The notes: generated from the sequence alone by a model not told the origin. A DNA stretch of 64,000 bases from CAYTTA01 sp964440655 (GCA_964440655.1 CAYTTA010000001.1:62001-126000), one strand, 5' to 3'; shown: positions 51,625 through 60,980, counted from the stretch's first letter. Program-made: numbers and translations.

Positions 51625-52068
51625 TCATCCCATCTCGATCCCCGCTCTTCTCATTCGTGCGGCTTCGGCCTCCTCTCTGTCCACTACTGTTTTTCCGATC
51701 GGAAAAAGGGAGATGCCGGCAAGCTTCAGGTGCTGGATCCCGAAGGGGATCCCGATAATGGTGATGAAGAAGAGGAGCGCCCATCCGATATGGCCGAGTG
51801 CGAGCCAGAATCCGGCAAGCAGGAACCAGATGATATTCCCGATCAGTCCCAGCGGACCGGTTCCGATATCCTCTTTCCCGGTCAGCTCCTTCCGGCTTAC
51901 AGCCACCCTCCCGAAAGGGAAAAAGGTGAACGTACCGATCACAAAGCAAGCTCTGCCCCAGGGAATGCCGATGATGGAGATATAGGCGAGCAGGCCATAG
52001 ATCCACCATGCCAGCCCCATCCATACTCCGCCGAAAATAAACCAGATCAGATTACCCAGTGTCCTCAT
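51625..52068 (-). CDS. yccF: YccF-family inner-membrane protein
   Basis: A 147-residue protein with two copies of the YccF motif (LGNLIWFIFGG and LIGNIIWFLLAGFW), each ending in GIP and FPFG or FPIG. It has four membrane segments. The function is unknown. It overlaps the stop of the Ada-like gene by four bases (ATGA), so it is translationally coupled to it. Confidence 0.95.
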   Translation of the reverse strand: MRTLGNLIWFIFGGVWMGLAWWIYGLLAYISIIGIPWGRACFVIGTFTFFPFGRVAVSRKELTGKEDIGTGPLGLIGNIIWFLLAGFWLALGHIGWALLFFITIIGIPFGIQHLKLAGISLFPIGKTVVDREEAEAARMRRAGIEMG

Positions 52069-52991
52069 GGTTTGCCTGCCCCCGTCGTCCGCTCTTCTTC
52101 GATGATTTCATGATCTTCAGGAGATTGCTCCCCGACACCTCGGGCCGCTTCCCATCCGATCATCGCTATTTTCCGACTCGTTCCCCAGTGATATCCCCCC
52201 ACCACACCCGTGGAGCGGATCACCCGGTGGCAGGGGATCAGCCAGGCAACCGGATTGGAACCGATGGCCGATCCCACCGCCCGTGATGCGTTCGGCCTGC
52301 CCACCTGCCGTGCAACCTGCCGGTAGGTCGACAAGCGGCCCGGAGGAATCCTCAGGAGGGACTCCCACACCTTGATCTGAAACTCCGTCCCCTTCAGATG
52401 GAGACGAACAGGTTCCTGCGGGTCCGCCGGATTCATGTCCGGATTGAAAAGAGCGAGAGCCCTCTCCTGCAGACCGTCCGGTTTGTTTTCATATGTCGCC
52501 TTCGGGAACCGTCGTCGGATTCTCTCCTCCGCTTTGTCTTCATCCTCTACAAACTCCAGCCTGCAGATCCCCTTCCCGGTAGATGCAATGATCACTCTTC
52601 CAAACAGAGTGTCTGCAAACCGGTAACGGATCGTCAACCCTTCTCCTCCGTTTCTAAACTCTCCAGGGGTCATCCCCTCGATACGGACAAAGAGATCATG
52701 CAGCCGTCCGGTGCTCGAAAGCCCGGTCTCCATCGCGGCATCAAACAGAGTCCCCTTCTCCTCGGAGAGGATCTTTTTGGCATGCTCCACGGTAATGAAC
52801 TGAAGAAATTTTTTCGGGCTGATTCCTGCCCATTCCGAAAAAAGCCTCTGCAAATGCCAGGGACTTAAATGAAGATGAGAGGCAATCTCCACCAGTGAGG
52901 GTTGATGCAGGTAGTTCTGCCGGATAAACCGTATGGCTTTTTCGATCCGGTCGTACTGTATCTGGTGCTGATCTGTCAATTCCCGGTTCAT
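52065..52991 (-). CDS. Ada-like AraC-type regulator fused to O6-alkylguanine-DNA alkyltransferase
   Basis: An N-terminal AraC-type helix-turn-helix pair (about 17-112: EIASHLHLSPWHLQRLF, TGLSSTGRLHDLF) precedes the alkyltransferase domain, with the active-site motif PCHRV (Cys 254). It repairs O6-alkylguanine in DNA and may control its own or other genes. The N-terminal Ada zinc/methyl-phosphotriester domain is absent, so the methylation-sensing mechanism differs from E. coli Ada. The 308-residue length is normal for the two-domain form. It overlaps yccF. Confidence 0.95.
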   Translation of the reverse strand: MNRELTDQHQIQYDRIEKAIRFIRQNYLHQPSLVEIASHLHLSPWHLQRLFSEWAGISPKKFLQFITVEHAKKILSEEKGTLFDAAMETGLSSTGRLHDLFVRIEGMTPGEFRNGGEGLTIRYRFADTLFGRVIIASTGKGICRLEFVEDEDKAEERIRRRFPKATYENKPDGLQERALALFNPDMNPADPQEPVRLHLKGTEFQIKVWESLLRIPPGRLSTYRQVARQVGRPNASRAVGSAIGSNPVAWLIPCHRVIRSTGVVGGYHWGTSRKIAMIGWEAARGVGEQSPEDHEIIEEERTTGAGKP

Positions 52992-53559
52992 GGTTCCGTC
53001 ACAACGACTCCTCAGAAATTCAGTGTTTGGTCAGGCTCAAAGGTTCAGGGTTGGCTCAGGTTCGGTTAAATCGTTCAACCTGCTCCCCTTCCTATTCAAG
53101 AAACGGAATATTCCGTGTGTGACCCAACCCGAAAATTGCTCTCTTGCTACTCTGTTTAACAAACCAGGGTGAAATAAATACCGGTCCATTTGCTTTTTTC
53201 CGCGATCTGGATAAATTGAAGGAGCCGAGTCTCATAACCATGAGAACGGGGACAAATTTCAAGGGGTGTATTTGAAGGGGTATCTCTCAACCCCAACCCG
53301 ACAGTTGCCGGTTGTTGCCATCTCTTGCGAATCACAACCGGTTAGCCATTAAACTCAAGGGATTTCAGGCTTTTCGGCGCATACAAGCCCACAGGGGAAT
53401 CAAACGGATGGAGATCGGGCCCTGACTGAAGAGATTTTCGGCCATGGGTTCACACCGTCTCTTCCGGAATAGTCCTGGCTCGCAGCAGTACTTCAGAGCG
53501 GAGTTGAATTCCCTCTGCGCGAACTTTATTCGAACTTTGAAATCTTATCATGTTAAGAG
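52992..53559. other. 568-bp spacer before the orphan antiporter tail, with one hairpin
   Basis: No gene or gene remnant was recognised. An 8-bp inverted repeat CCGGTTGT (53308-53315) and ACAACCGG (53334-53341) surrounds an 18-base loop. The region is AT-richer than its neighbours and carries several in-frame stops. It does not hold the membrane half that the following protein would need if it were a truncated antiporter. Confidence 0.45.
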
Positions 53560-54390
53560 ATGAGTAAACCCAAGACTCTTATTGCGTTGGCCAATCCGGA
53601 GTCCGTATCGGAACTCACCCGGCTGGCTCTCATGAGCAAGACCACACCGGATGAGCCGGTTCATGTTCTGGCGGTCGTTAACCCGGAATGGGATCCGGCA
53701 AGCCAGATAAAGTCGGCCGAAGAGCTGATCGGCCTCGCAGAAAAGGAAGCCGGAAGAAGAGATGAAAAGATAGAGTCTGCCATTCTTGAGGATATAAATG
53801 TCGCACACGGGATGATCCGTGCCATCCGGAAATTCCGAATCTGTGATCTCTTTATCGGATGGAACCGCCGGAACCTCACCAGCCAGAGAATCTTCGGGAC
53901 AGTACTGGACCAGCTTCTGACCCAGACACGGCAAAATCTGATGGTGGCGCATTTCCAGAATTTACCGGACTCTCCCGAACGGATGTTTCTGATTGTACCG
54001 CCCATGGTTCAGAATGAGCCGGGGTTCCCCCATCTCTATGAAAAGATGTTCTCATTCGCCCGGCATTCAGGGGCAGAGATGATTCTTCTGCTTGAGTACG
54101 ACCAGCTGCGGGCAGTACGTAAAGTTCTCCGGAACAGCGGACTCTCCCTGCCAGGAACCTATCAGCCTCTGGTCATCTGGGATGATGTTCTCGATGAGCT
54201 GGAAGGTCAGTTGAAAGAGGGTGACATCATCTTCCTGACGGGTGCCCGCCGCGGTTCGGCCAGCTGGAACAGCGCGATCGATGAGATGCCGCGACTTATC
54301 ACGGAAAGGTTTGAGAAAAACAGCCTGGTCATCGGATATCCGCGGATCGTCAATCTGGAGTATGAATCTTATTTCGATCCTGACCTCTGA
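53560..54390 (+). CDS. Stand-alone UspA-like tandem domain, resembling the cytosolic tail of CPA2 Na+/H+ antiporters
   Basis: A 276-residue soluble protein of two Usp-like alpha/beta halves (about 1-135 and 140-276). Sequences KTLIALANPESVSELTRLAL, ILEDINVAHGMIRAIRKFRI and DQLLTQTRQNLMVAHFQ closely recall the C-terminal cytoplasmic region of Bacteroidota CPA2 cation:proton antiporters. The transmembrane part is absent: an in-frame TAA lies six bases before the ATG at 53560, and the upstream 560 bases hold no membrane helices. It may be a free-standing regulator of an antiporter encoded elsewhere, or a remnant of a fusion. There is no clear ribosome binding site beyond AAGAG. Confidence 0.8.
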   Translation: MSKPKTLIALANPESVSELTRLALMSKTTPDEPVHVLAVVNPEWDPASQIKSAEELIGLAEKEAGRRDEKIESAILEDINVAHGMIRAIRKFRICDLFIGWNRRNLTSQRIFGTVLDQLLTQTRQNLMVAHFQNLPDSPERMFLIVPPMVQNEPGFPHLYEKMFSFARHSGAEMILLLEYDQLRAVRKVLRNSGLSLPGTYQPLVIWDDVLDELEGQLKEGDIIFLTGARRGSASWNSAIDEMPRLITERFEKNSLVIGYPRIVNLEYESYFDPDL

Positions 54391-54771
54391 TCAGACCTCT
54401 ACCAGGTAGGAGGTTATCGATTTGATTTTGGAGGATTTTGCCCGATTGAAGTAGTAGAAATCGGAATAGGCATACCTCTTCCCATCCTCCATGATGATCT
54501 CTCCGCTTGCCGCCCCCTCAATTCCATGAGTCAGCACCCGGTCGATGATATATTCAGTGACCGGAGCGTCCTTCATGCCGTTCAGTTCATCCACAAAAGC
54601 CTCTTTGCCCTCGATGGTCTTGTCGCCCTTTATCTCCCATACAATATCGTCGGTGACCATTTCGCTGAGGGTCTCCACATCCGAACGGGCAAAAGCGATA
54701 TTCAGCTGTTTGATGATCTCTTTTTTCGGAGCATTTCCGCAATCATCGCGGACCACTGTGATCTTGACCAT
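54391..54771 (-). CDS. SnoaL-like/NTF2-fold small protein
   Basis: A 126-residue protein with the NTF2-like pattern: two N-terminal helices (KEIIKQLNIAFARSDVETLS), the MVTDDIVWEIKGDKTIEGKE strand segment and a beta-sheet end. NTF2-like proteins are diverse enzymes or ligand-binding proteins, and no catalytic residues can be assigned. It is convergent with the Usp-like gene, with which it shares adjoining stops. ATG at 54771. Confidence 0.85.
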   Translation of the reverse strand: MVKITVVRDDCGNAPKKEIIKQLNIAFARSDVETLSEMVTDDIVWEIKGDKTIEGKEAFVDELNGMKDAPVTEYIIDRVLTHGIEGAASGEIIMEDGKRYAYSDFYYFNRAKSSKIKSITSYLVEV

Positions 54772-54954
54772 AGGTTCGTGACTTTGTTTTCCGTTTTCTC
54801 ATTTTGTGAATAAATCATATTTCCCTTCATATATCAATTTTTTCCCGATCAACCATCCTCTCTTGCTCTCGTGCAAGTCGATCTGTGGCACTCGTTTGCT
54901 GGAGCCCGAACCGGAATGTTAGCCTCCGGTTTCACAGAATGGTCTCTGTTGGAA

Positions 54955-55701
54955 TCAGACTCCTCCCGCCATATCGAGCAGGGCTCCCGTTACATAGGAG
55001 GCCTCCTCCGATGCCAGCCACATAATGGCCTGAGCCACCTCCTCAGGAGTTCCGCCCCGCCCCATCGGCAAGGACCGGGCGATCCGGTTCACTCGGTCCG
55101 GCTCTCCGCCGGATGCATGAATGTCGGTCTGAATAAAGGCAGGACGTACGGCGTTCACCCGAATAGCCTCGGCTGCCACTTCTTTGGAGAGACCGATGGT
55201 CAGCGAATCGACGGCTCCTTTGGATGCTGCGTAATCGACATACTCTCCCGGAGATCCCAGACGCGCTGCAGCGGATGAAACGTTCACAATCGTCCCTCCG
55301 CTCCCACCTCTTCGGGTCGACATGCGAAGCACGGCTTCCCGGGCACAAAGAAAGGATCCTGTTACATTGGTGGCGAAGATCCGGGCAAGCCGATCGGCAG
55401 ATATCTCCTCCACACGGCACTGTCTCTCCAGAATTCCGGCATTGTTGATGAGTACTGTCACTCTGCCGAGCTCCCTGTCCACTCTCCGGAACATATCCGT
55501 TACTTCGTCCTCCTTCGAGACATCCGCCCGAACGGCGATCGCCTTTCCCCCGGAAGAGCGGATTCCCCGGACCAGCGACTCCGCAGCTTCTTCACGGTTC
55601 AGGAAATTCACGCAGACGGAATACCCCCTCCCCGCAGCCAGCCTGGCGGTTGCGGCTCCAATCCCCCTGCTTCCTCCCGTTATGACAATCACCTTCTCCA
55701 A
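54955..55701 (-). CDS. Short-chain dehydrogenase/reductase, FabG-like
   Basis: A 248-residue SDR. Nucleotide-binding motif TGGSRGIG (8-15), NNAG motif (LINNAG), catalytic Ser-Tyr-Lys (NVSSAAA, YVDYAASKG) and the C-terminal ASYVTGALLDMAGG are all intact. It would reduce or oxidise a hydroxyl/ketone using NAD(P). No fatty-acid partner lies nearby, so the substrate is open. It starts at TTG 55701, with no ATG option. Confidence 0.93.
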   Translation of the reverse strand: MEKVIVITGGSRGIGAATARLAAGRGYSVCVNFLNREEAAESLVRGIRSSGGKAIAVRADVSKEDEVTDMFRRVDRELGRVTVLINNAGILERQCRVEEISADRLARIFATNVTGSFLCAREAVLRMSTRRGGSGGTIVNVSSAAARLGSPGEYVDYAASKGAVDSLTIGLSKEVAAEAIRVNAVRPAFIQTDIHASGGEPDRVNRIARSLPMGRGGTPEEVAQAIMWLASEEASYVTGALLDMAGGV

Positions 55702-55839
55702 GCTGCCATTTTATCAACATGGCCCCGATTTGTCAACTTCATCCGGTTTGGCAACCTGGACAGAACTCGGAATGATCAGGCACACGCCATTCTGTGGCAG
55801 TACAGCCGGTCACAACCGCTGAATGGCGTATTACAGAAC

Positions 55840-56622
55840 TTATGGGGCCACCCCTTCATAAAGAGCTCGGAAAACCCGCAGCTGTTCCGCCCTTGAGAGG
55901 GCAGACAGTTCGGTCGCTGCCTGCCGGACGAGGTTCTCATGCTCGGCACTGGCCATCATGACGGAAACCGATTCGCCAGTTACATCTTCCCGGAGGATGC
56001 CCCTCCTCGACAAGACAGAATCAAACAAATCGGTAGTATACGGGTGTTCATACAGTGCCTCGGCCACTCTCTCCGTTCCCGCGTAATGGGCGAGAATGTG
56101 GAGCTGTCTGTTGGCCACCAGCCAGTTGTGAAGATTCCGGTGAAGCTGCTCTTCACTCACCGGCAGTTCCGGCAGACTGCTCTCTATCCGACCGATCAGC
56201 CGGGCCCTTTCACTCCTCTCCAGCAAACTGATGTCAATACATCCGGCGGGCAGACCCAGCTCTTCGGCCATCCTGCTGTAGCTCCCCCCGGTTTCCGGCA
56301 TGGAACAGAGCGCTTCCACAAGGCTCTCCGTTCCTCCGAGAGGTTCTGCGATCGAATACAACAGAGATTTTTCCTTCTCCGATTCCTTAACAGGGACACC
56401 ACTTGACAGGGTTTCCCTTGCCTTGTTCTCCGGTACCGCACCCATTCCTGATGCACCCTCCTTTACCGCACCTTCCCCGATCCGGAGACCCGCTGCCTGG
56501 TTCTCCTCGGGGGAAACGGAAATTGTTGCCGGTGCATCCTGTTGTTCCATCCTGCAGGAGACCGGCACAAATATCACCAGAAAAAAAAGGAAAAGTGTCC
56601 GTATGGGAGAAAGGGTTACCAT
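55840..56622 (-). CDS. Putative lipoprotein of unknown function
   Basis: A 260-residue protein with a lipoprotein signal peptide (FLVIFVPVSC). A low-complexity Glu/Gly-rich segment (about 28-85) precedes a helical C-terminal half (about 90-260). I do not recognise a family, and there are no conserved catalytic motifs. Its gene lies between an SDR gene and a CDGSH gene with no clear operon partner. ATG 56622. Confidence 0.75.
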   Translation of the reverse strand: MVTLSPIRTLFLFFLVIFVPVSCRMEQQDAPATISVSPEENQAAGLRIGEGAVKEGASGMGAVPENKARETLSSGVPVKESEKEKSLLYSIAEPLGGTESLVEALCSMPETGGSYSRMAEELGLPAGCIDISLLERSERARLIGRIESSLPELPVSEEQLHRNLHNWLVANRQLHILAHYAGTERVAEALYEHPYTTDLFDSVLSRRGILREDVTGESVSVMMASAEHENLVRQAATELSALSRAEQLRVFRALYEGVAP

Positions 56623-56740
56623 AATTCAATTCTGATGCATACCATGTTGATGTTGTCGGCCCAACTTCGATATGTGATGGGCAAATACCATGCCTCAGGA
56701 CATTGATTAACCGATTTTCGGTTCCAAGACCACTTTTCCC

Positions 56741-57485
56741 ATGAAATCCAGAATCCACATCTATGAAAACGGCGAGATCCGGATCCGTTATGATCTGGTC
56801 CGCTGTATCCATGCGGAGGAGTGTGTCCGTGGACTCCGGCAGGTTTTTGATCCGGACCGGCGTCCATGGATCGATCCGGATCAGGCTGCCGCCGACCGGA
56901 TCGCCGAGGTGATCGAACGATGTCCCTCCGGCGCCCTCCATTATGAAATGCTCTCCTCGNNNNNNNNNNNNNNNNNNNNNNNNNNNNNNNNNNNNNNNNN
57001 NNNNNNNNNNNNNNNNNNNNNNNNNNNNNNNNNNNNNNNNNNNNNNNNNNNNNNNNNNNCCGAAAAACAGCATCCGGATGGTGAAGGATGGACCTGTTTA
57101 CATCAGCGGGGATCTCCGGGTTGTGGATTCGGAAGGCAATTCTGTTCTTGAGGAGACCCGGGTTGCGCTCTGCCGCTGCGGCACTTCATCCAACAAGCCG
57201 GCATGTGACAACACTCACCTGAAGATCCGTTTTCGTGCCCCTTCCACGATTCAGACCGACCGGTTGAAATCCTCCCCAGAGAGTGCCACTCCTGCTCCTG
57301 AGGGAACCCTTCTCATAAAGCTGATGAAGAACGGACCCTATATCGTTGAAGGGGAGTGCGAGATTCATGACGAGTCGGGCCATCCGCATCACTCTTCGGG
57401 AAAAATTGCACTCTGCCGTTGCGGTGCTTCCGCCAGCAAACCCTTTTGCGACGGAACCCACCGGAAGATCGGTTTCCAGGCATGA
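56741..57485 (+). CDS. Fer4_19 plus double CDGSH iron-sulfur protein, interrupted by an assembly gap
   Basis: Before the gap, residues 1-73 form a Fer4_19-type (4Fe-4S) mini-domain with Cys 22 and Cys 28 (RCIHAEEC) and Cys 61 (RCPSGAL). After the gap are two CDGSH-type motifs: CRCGTSSNKPACDNTH (Asn replaces Gly in the first) and CRCGASASKPFCDGTH, each expected to bind a 2Fe-2S cluster. Frames on the two sides differ by one, so the gap is not 100 bases. The combination is a known bacterial architecture of redox or iron-handling proteins. It is best treated as one gene. Confidence 0.92.
56960..57059. other. Assembly gap (100 N) inside the CDGSH gene
   Basis: One hundred N. No shared sequence between the flanks was found. 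Coding continues on both sides in different frames. Confidence 0.98.
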
Positions 57486-57629
57486 ACCCGGGAATAAATC
57501 CAGATGCATGGTCCATGGGAAAGGTCCCTGGCTGGAGCCGTCTGCATGGGCTCCAGGATATCATCCCGGCCATGGACCCGGACGGGAGCCCGGACCAAGA
57601 TTCTCTCTCATCCCTTCAAAAAAGATGAT

Positions 57630-57938
57630 ATGAACAGAACCGTTCGCGACAATCCGGAAAAGAAACGATTTGAACTTGAGCTGGAGGAGGGGAAAATTGC
57701 CTTCATCGATTACATCATCAACCGGAAGGGACAGATCTTTCTTACTCATACGGAGGTGCCACCGGATGTCCGCGAGAGAGGAAACGCCTCCAGAATGCTG
57801 GAGCAGGTGTTGCAGATCATTGAGGAGAGAGAGCTGAATCTGATTCCGATCTGCCCCTTCGTGAAGTGGTACCTGCGACAGAATCCGGAGTGGCAGCGGC
57901 TTCTGGATGAGGAGTACAGAGGGAAGCAAGCACGCTGA
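57630..57938 (+). CDS. Small GNAT-like N-acetyltransferase (YjdJ type)
   Basis: A 102-residue single-domain protein resembling short GNAT proteins of the YjdJ/GCN5-like type: LTHTEVPPDVRERGNASRML is the acetyl-CoA-binding region (V-x-x-R-G-N-A), followed by a helix and a final CPFVKWYLRQNPEW strand. The substrate is unknown. ATG 57630 is chosen as a longer reading frame has no homology. It lies 145 bases after the CDGSH gene. Confidence 0.85.
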   Translation: MNRTVRDNPEKKRFELELEEGKIAFIDYIINRKGQIFLTHTEVPPDVRERGNASRMLEQVLQIIEERELNLIPICPFVKWYLRQNPEWQRLLDEEYRGKQAR

Positions 57939-58015
57939 CGGAACCGCCGGGGTGATTTAAGTTACGCCATGAGCCGCTTCGGCAGGATGGTCACCGGATG
58001 CTCGCCGGCGGTCTT

Positions 58016-59710
58016 TCAATCGTGAGGAAGTGATTCCAGCTCCGGAGCGCTGAAGTCCGGCTGCACGGTTTCATTTTCTGGCAGCTCTTCTGCCGTGGCG
58101 ATCGCCTGCATGCTCAGCACGAGCATCCGGAGTGTCTGGGTCAGCGTCCGGTTGATCATCAGCAGGCCCGTGACTTCTCTTTCACTGATCTTTTCCCTGT
58201 AGATCGCCTTCGCACAGCTCCGGATAAACTCTTTGTCTGCCTCTTCCACCTCCCGGTAGGCGTGATCGAGACGATCCACATCCGACAGGGTGAACCCGTC
58301 CAGGGAAACCTCGCTGACCAGATCGATCATGCCGGAAATCCTTCCGTGGATGATCCTGCCGGCATCACGCAGGAATCCGGGGCCTTCCCGTTGCAGGCTC
58401 TCCAGCTGCGGCTGAAGCTCCTTCAGATTCTTGGCAGCGTTCATGATGCTGCGGCTTGCCCGCATGTCCCGCTCCAGACTCGCCACAAGCTCCTCTTCCA
58501 CCTCCTGACCCAGAAGCCCCGAATAGTATTCGAAAATGTCGGCATGGAGTTGTGCCACCAGCTGGTAGTCGGGAACGGCAGTCCGTTCCGCATAGAGTCC
58601 TCCGGAAGGGATTTCAGCCGGAATCCGGTAAAGAGCGGCGGCGTAGCGCATCGTGAGCTGAAGCTGATGAATGATCTCCTTGCGGATAGCCTCGACCGCC
58701 GCTTCCGGGATCTCCAGGGAAGTGTAGCGCAGGTAAAGAGAGACATCCTCCTCCTGTGATTCTTCCGGAATCATGCGACGGACAAAACGCTCCAGATGGG
58801 GAACGAAGGGGTAGAAGATCATCACTCCGATCACATTGAGTGTGGAGTGGAACATGGCCAGACCCAGCACCGGATTGCCTTCAAACCCGGGGATGGCAAA
58901 GATGAGCCGGGTCAGAACCGGAAGCAGGAAGAAAGCCAGCATCGCAGCACTTGTCGAAAAGAGCAGCTGACTGACGGCCGCCTGGCGTTTGGTGGGGATT
59001 CCCCCGATCGACCCGATCAGTACGGTGGTGGTGGTTCCGATATTCGCCCCGATGATGATCGATGCACCTTGCGGGAAATCGATCACTTCAGAAAACATCA
59101 TCGTCAGGACGATGGCCATGGTGGCTGTGCTCGACTGTGTGATGGCCGTCAGGAGAATGCCTCCCAGCAGATAGACCCAGAGACTGACCTGGGGGAAGGA
59201 GTCGATATTCAGGGCATCCGTCAAACCTTCGACACTCCCTTTCATATATCCCAGGCCAAGAAAGACAAATCCGATCGCCGCCAGCAGCTTGGAGAAATTC
59301 TCATAACGCGGTTTTCCGCTGGAGAGCACCACACCAAGACCCCCGAGGGCGACCAGTGGAAGCGCGAAGGATTCAATGGAGAACTGGAAGCCGAAGAGAG
59401 CCACGAACCAGGCGGTCGTGGTGGTTCCGATTTTCGCCCCCATCATCACGGCGATGGCGTTGGCCAGAGTCATGACCCCGGCACCGACAAAGGCGAGAAC
59501 CATCAGGGAGACTGCCGTGCTGCTCTGAAGGACCGCCGTACTTACCACCCCGGTAAAAATTCCCTTCAGCCGGGTCTCCGTATAGCGGCGGATCAGCTGC
59601 TTGAAGGCCCTTCCGGAGAGTTCACGGATCGACTCCTCCATCAAGTAGATGCCGAACAGAAAGATCCCCAGTCCGGCCAGAAAGGTCCATATGTCGAAAA
59701 GATCTGTCAA
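58016..59710 (-). CDS. Na+/phosphate symporter (NptA/YjbB-like) with PhoU-like C-terminal domain
   Basis: A 564-residue membrane transporter of the Na/Pi cotransporter family. Two inverted repeat halves each carry a QSST motif (TAVLQSSTAVSLM and AITQSSTATMAI). Around eight membrane segments fill residues 1-330, and a helical PhoU-like domain follows (about 345-540). It takes up or extrudes phosphate with sodium. Start is TTG at 59710, with no better option. It stands alone between the acetyltransferase and an NTF2-like gene. Confidence 0.94.
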   Translation of the reverse strand: MTDLFDIWTFLAGLGIFLFGIYLMEESIRELSGRAFKQLIRRYTETRLKGIFTGVVSTAVLQSSTAVSLMVLAFVGAGVMTLANAIAVMMGAKIGTTTTAWFVALFGFQFSIESFALPLVALGGLGVVLSSGKPRYENFSKLLAAIGFVFLGLGYMKGSVEGLTDALNIDSFPQVSLWVYLLGGILLTAITQSSTATMAIVLTMMFSEVIDFPQGASIIIGANIGTTTTVLIGSIGGIPTKRQAAVSQLLFSTSAAMLAFFLLPVLTRLIFAIPGFEGNPVLGLAMFHSTLNVIGVMIFYPFVPHLERFVRRMIPEESQEEDVSLYLRYTSLEIPEAAVEAIRKEIIHQLQLTMRYAAALYRIPAEIPSGGLYAERTAVPDYQLVAQLHADIFEYYSGLLGQEVEEELVASLERDMRASRSIMNAAKNLKELQPQLESLQREGPGFLRDAGRIIHGRISGMIDLVSEVSLDGFTLSDVDRLDHAYREVEEADKEFIRSCAKAIYREKISEREVTGLLMINRTLTQTLRMLVLSMQAIATAEELPENETVQPDFSAPELESLPHD

Positions 59711-59854
59711 TCTGTTTGGTATACTCCCTCCCGGGAACTATTCTGAAGTGAGAGCCATCCGTCCCCGGGCACCGGTTGATCTCACCGGGCTGTGGTGGAA
59801 CCCGGCCGTGCGGGCACTTGGTCAGCCAAACCGGAACATAATGAGAGGTAATTT

Positions 59855-60250
59855 ATGAAAAACCCTGCAAGAACCGTGGTTGAAAAAATGTTCGACGCCT
59901 TTGCCCGGGGGGATGTGGAGGGGTTTGTCGAGACCGTCTCCGACGACACCGTCTGGATCTATCACGGAACACAGATCATCCCCAAAGGCCGGTTCGAGGG
60001 CAAGGATGGGGTCCGCTCGTTTGCGAGCAACATCCTTGAGAGGACCGATATTATTCGCTTCGAACCGCAGCAGTACATTGTGGATGGAAATAGGGTGGCA
60101 GTTCTCGGCGAAGAGCATCAACGGGTGCGCCGATCAGGGCGGGAGCTGAAGCAGAAATGGGTGCAGATCTATACCGTCGAGAACGGCCTCATATCGCGGA
60201 TGGAGGAATTTGCCACCTCGGAGGTGGTGGGCGAAAGAGAGGCAGGGTGA
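59855..60250 (+). CDS. SnoaL-like/NTF2-fold protein
   Basis: A 131-residue NTF2-like protein with the N-terminal helices (PARTVVEKMFDAFARGDVEGF), the DDTVWIYHGTQIIPKGRFEG strand and a curved sheet. Its family ties to the SnoaL-like proteins linked with sigma factors and antibiotic cyclases, but no function is known. GAGAGG precedes ATG 59855. It is convergent with the deaminase-like gene, whose end it crowds. Confidence 0.87.
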   Translation: MKNPARTVVEKMFDAFARGDVEGFVETVSDDTVWIYHGTQIIPKGRFEGKDGVRSFASNILERTDIIRFEPQQYIVDGNRVAVLGEEHQRVRRSGRELKQKWVQIYTVENGLISRMEEFATSEVVGEREAG

Positions 60251-60253
60251 ACT

Positions 60254-60580
60254 TCATCCTTGCAATTCCAATGACCGGAACTGAGCGGGCAGTTCCGTAA
60301 GCAGCTGAAAAGCGCACCTCGGGCAGTGCTCGCCCGAGGTGTAGACGGTGGCCTCCCTGCGCTCTTCCGGACTCAGGTTCAGGGCGGCCCGGCGGGCCAG
60401 TTCGAACTCCGGATGCCGGGTGGGGTCTCCCGTGCCGATAATCTGATTGCGAGCCTCTTTCAAGACATGGTTGTTTCCATCTGCCAGCAGGGACCCGAAC
60501 GGCTCATCCCCCGCTTCCAGGGCCTGACGGGCCAGGGCCACACATTTCCGCAGATGAATCAGATCATCTTGTGTCAGCAT
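60254..60580 (-). pseudogene. Nucleoside deaminase-like gene, C-terminally truncated
   Basis: The 108-residue frame shows the zinc-dependent deaminase N-terminus (ARQALEAGDEPFGSLLADG), the catalytic HPE (His 56, Glu 58) and the Cys pair HCPRC (Cys 86, Cys 89). The usual 40-50 residues after HCPMCAAA are replaced by a short unrelated end FQLLTELPAQFRSLELQG. No continuation in another frame was recognised. It likely lost its C-terminus by deletion or frameshift and may be inactive. GTG at 60604 is an alternative start. It follows the second DGPF gene. Confidence 0.7.
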
Positions 60581-60980
60581 GCTGTTCTCTTCTTCTCTGT
60601 TCACTCTCCTCCATCATGGCGGAGAGGTCTGCAGCCGGGCGGATCTCCCAGCTGCCCCCTCCCCTGCCCAGCCGCAGAGACGGGTGCCTTGACAGCAGGC
60701 GGATGGCGTGGTTCAGATCGTTGGCCTCCAGGAACATAATCCCGCCAATCTGCTCCTTGGCTTCCGCAAACGGTCCGTCGGTAATGATCACTTGGCCGTC
60801 CTTCCACCGGAGCGTTGCCGAACTGGCGGCATCCTGCAGCGCTTCACCCCCAGCAAAATGACCATTCCTCCGGAGTTCTTCATCATAGGCAAAGCATTCG
60901 TCCGCAAAGCGATTTTTTTCCTCCTCCGACATCTCCTCCCAGACATCTTCATTCATAAAACCAAAACAGATATACCTCAT
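60564..60980 (-). CDS. YciI/DGPF-family protein
   Basis: A 138-residue ferredoxin-like fold protein of the YCII-related (DGPF) family, with the eponymous segment ITDGPFAEAKEQIGGIMFLE. DGPF proteins are usually encoded next to ECF42-type sigma factors, as here. A good ribosome binding site AGGAGG lies before ATG 60980. It is separated by 53 bases from the first DGPF gene and its end overlaps the deaminase start region. No catalytic role is known. Confidence 0.92.
   Translation of the reverse strand: MRYICFGFMNEDVWEEMSEEEKNRFADECFAYDEELRRNGHFAGGEALQDAASSATLRWKDGQVIITDGPFAEAKEQIGGIMFLEANDLNHAIRLLSRHPSLRLGRGGGSWEIRPAADLSAMMEESEQRRREQHADTR

Noticed and set aside
53560..54390. Ordinary universal stress protein
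   Set aside because: The second half and the segment order match antiporter tails better than stand-alone UspA, and the ATP-binding G-x2-G-x9-G(S/T) motif is not clear.
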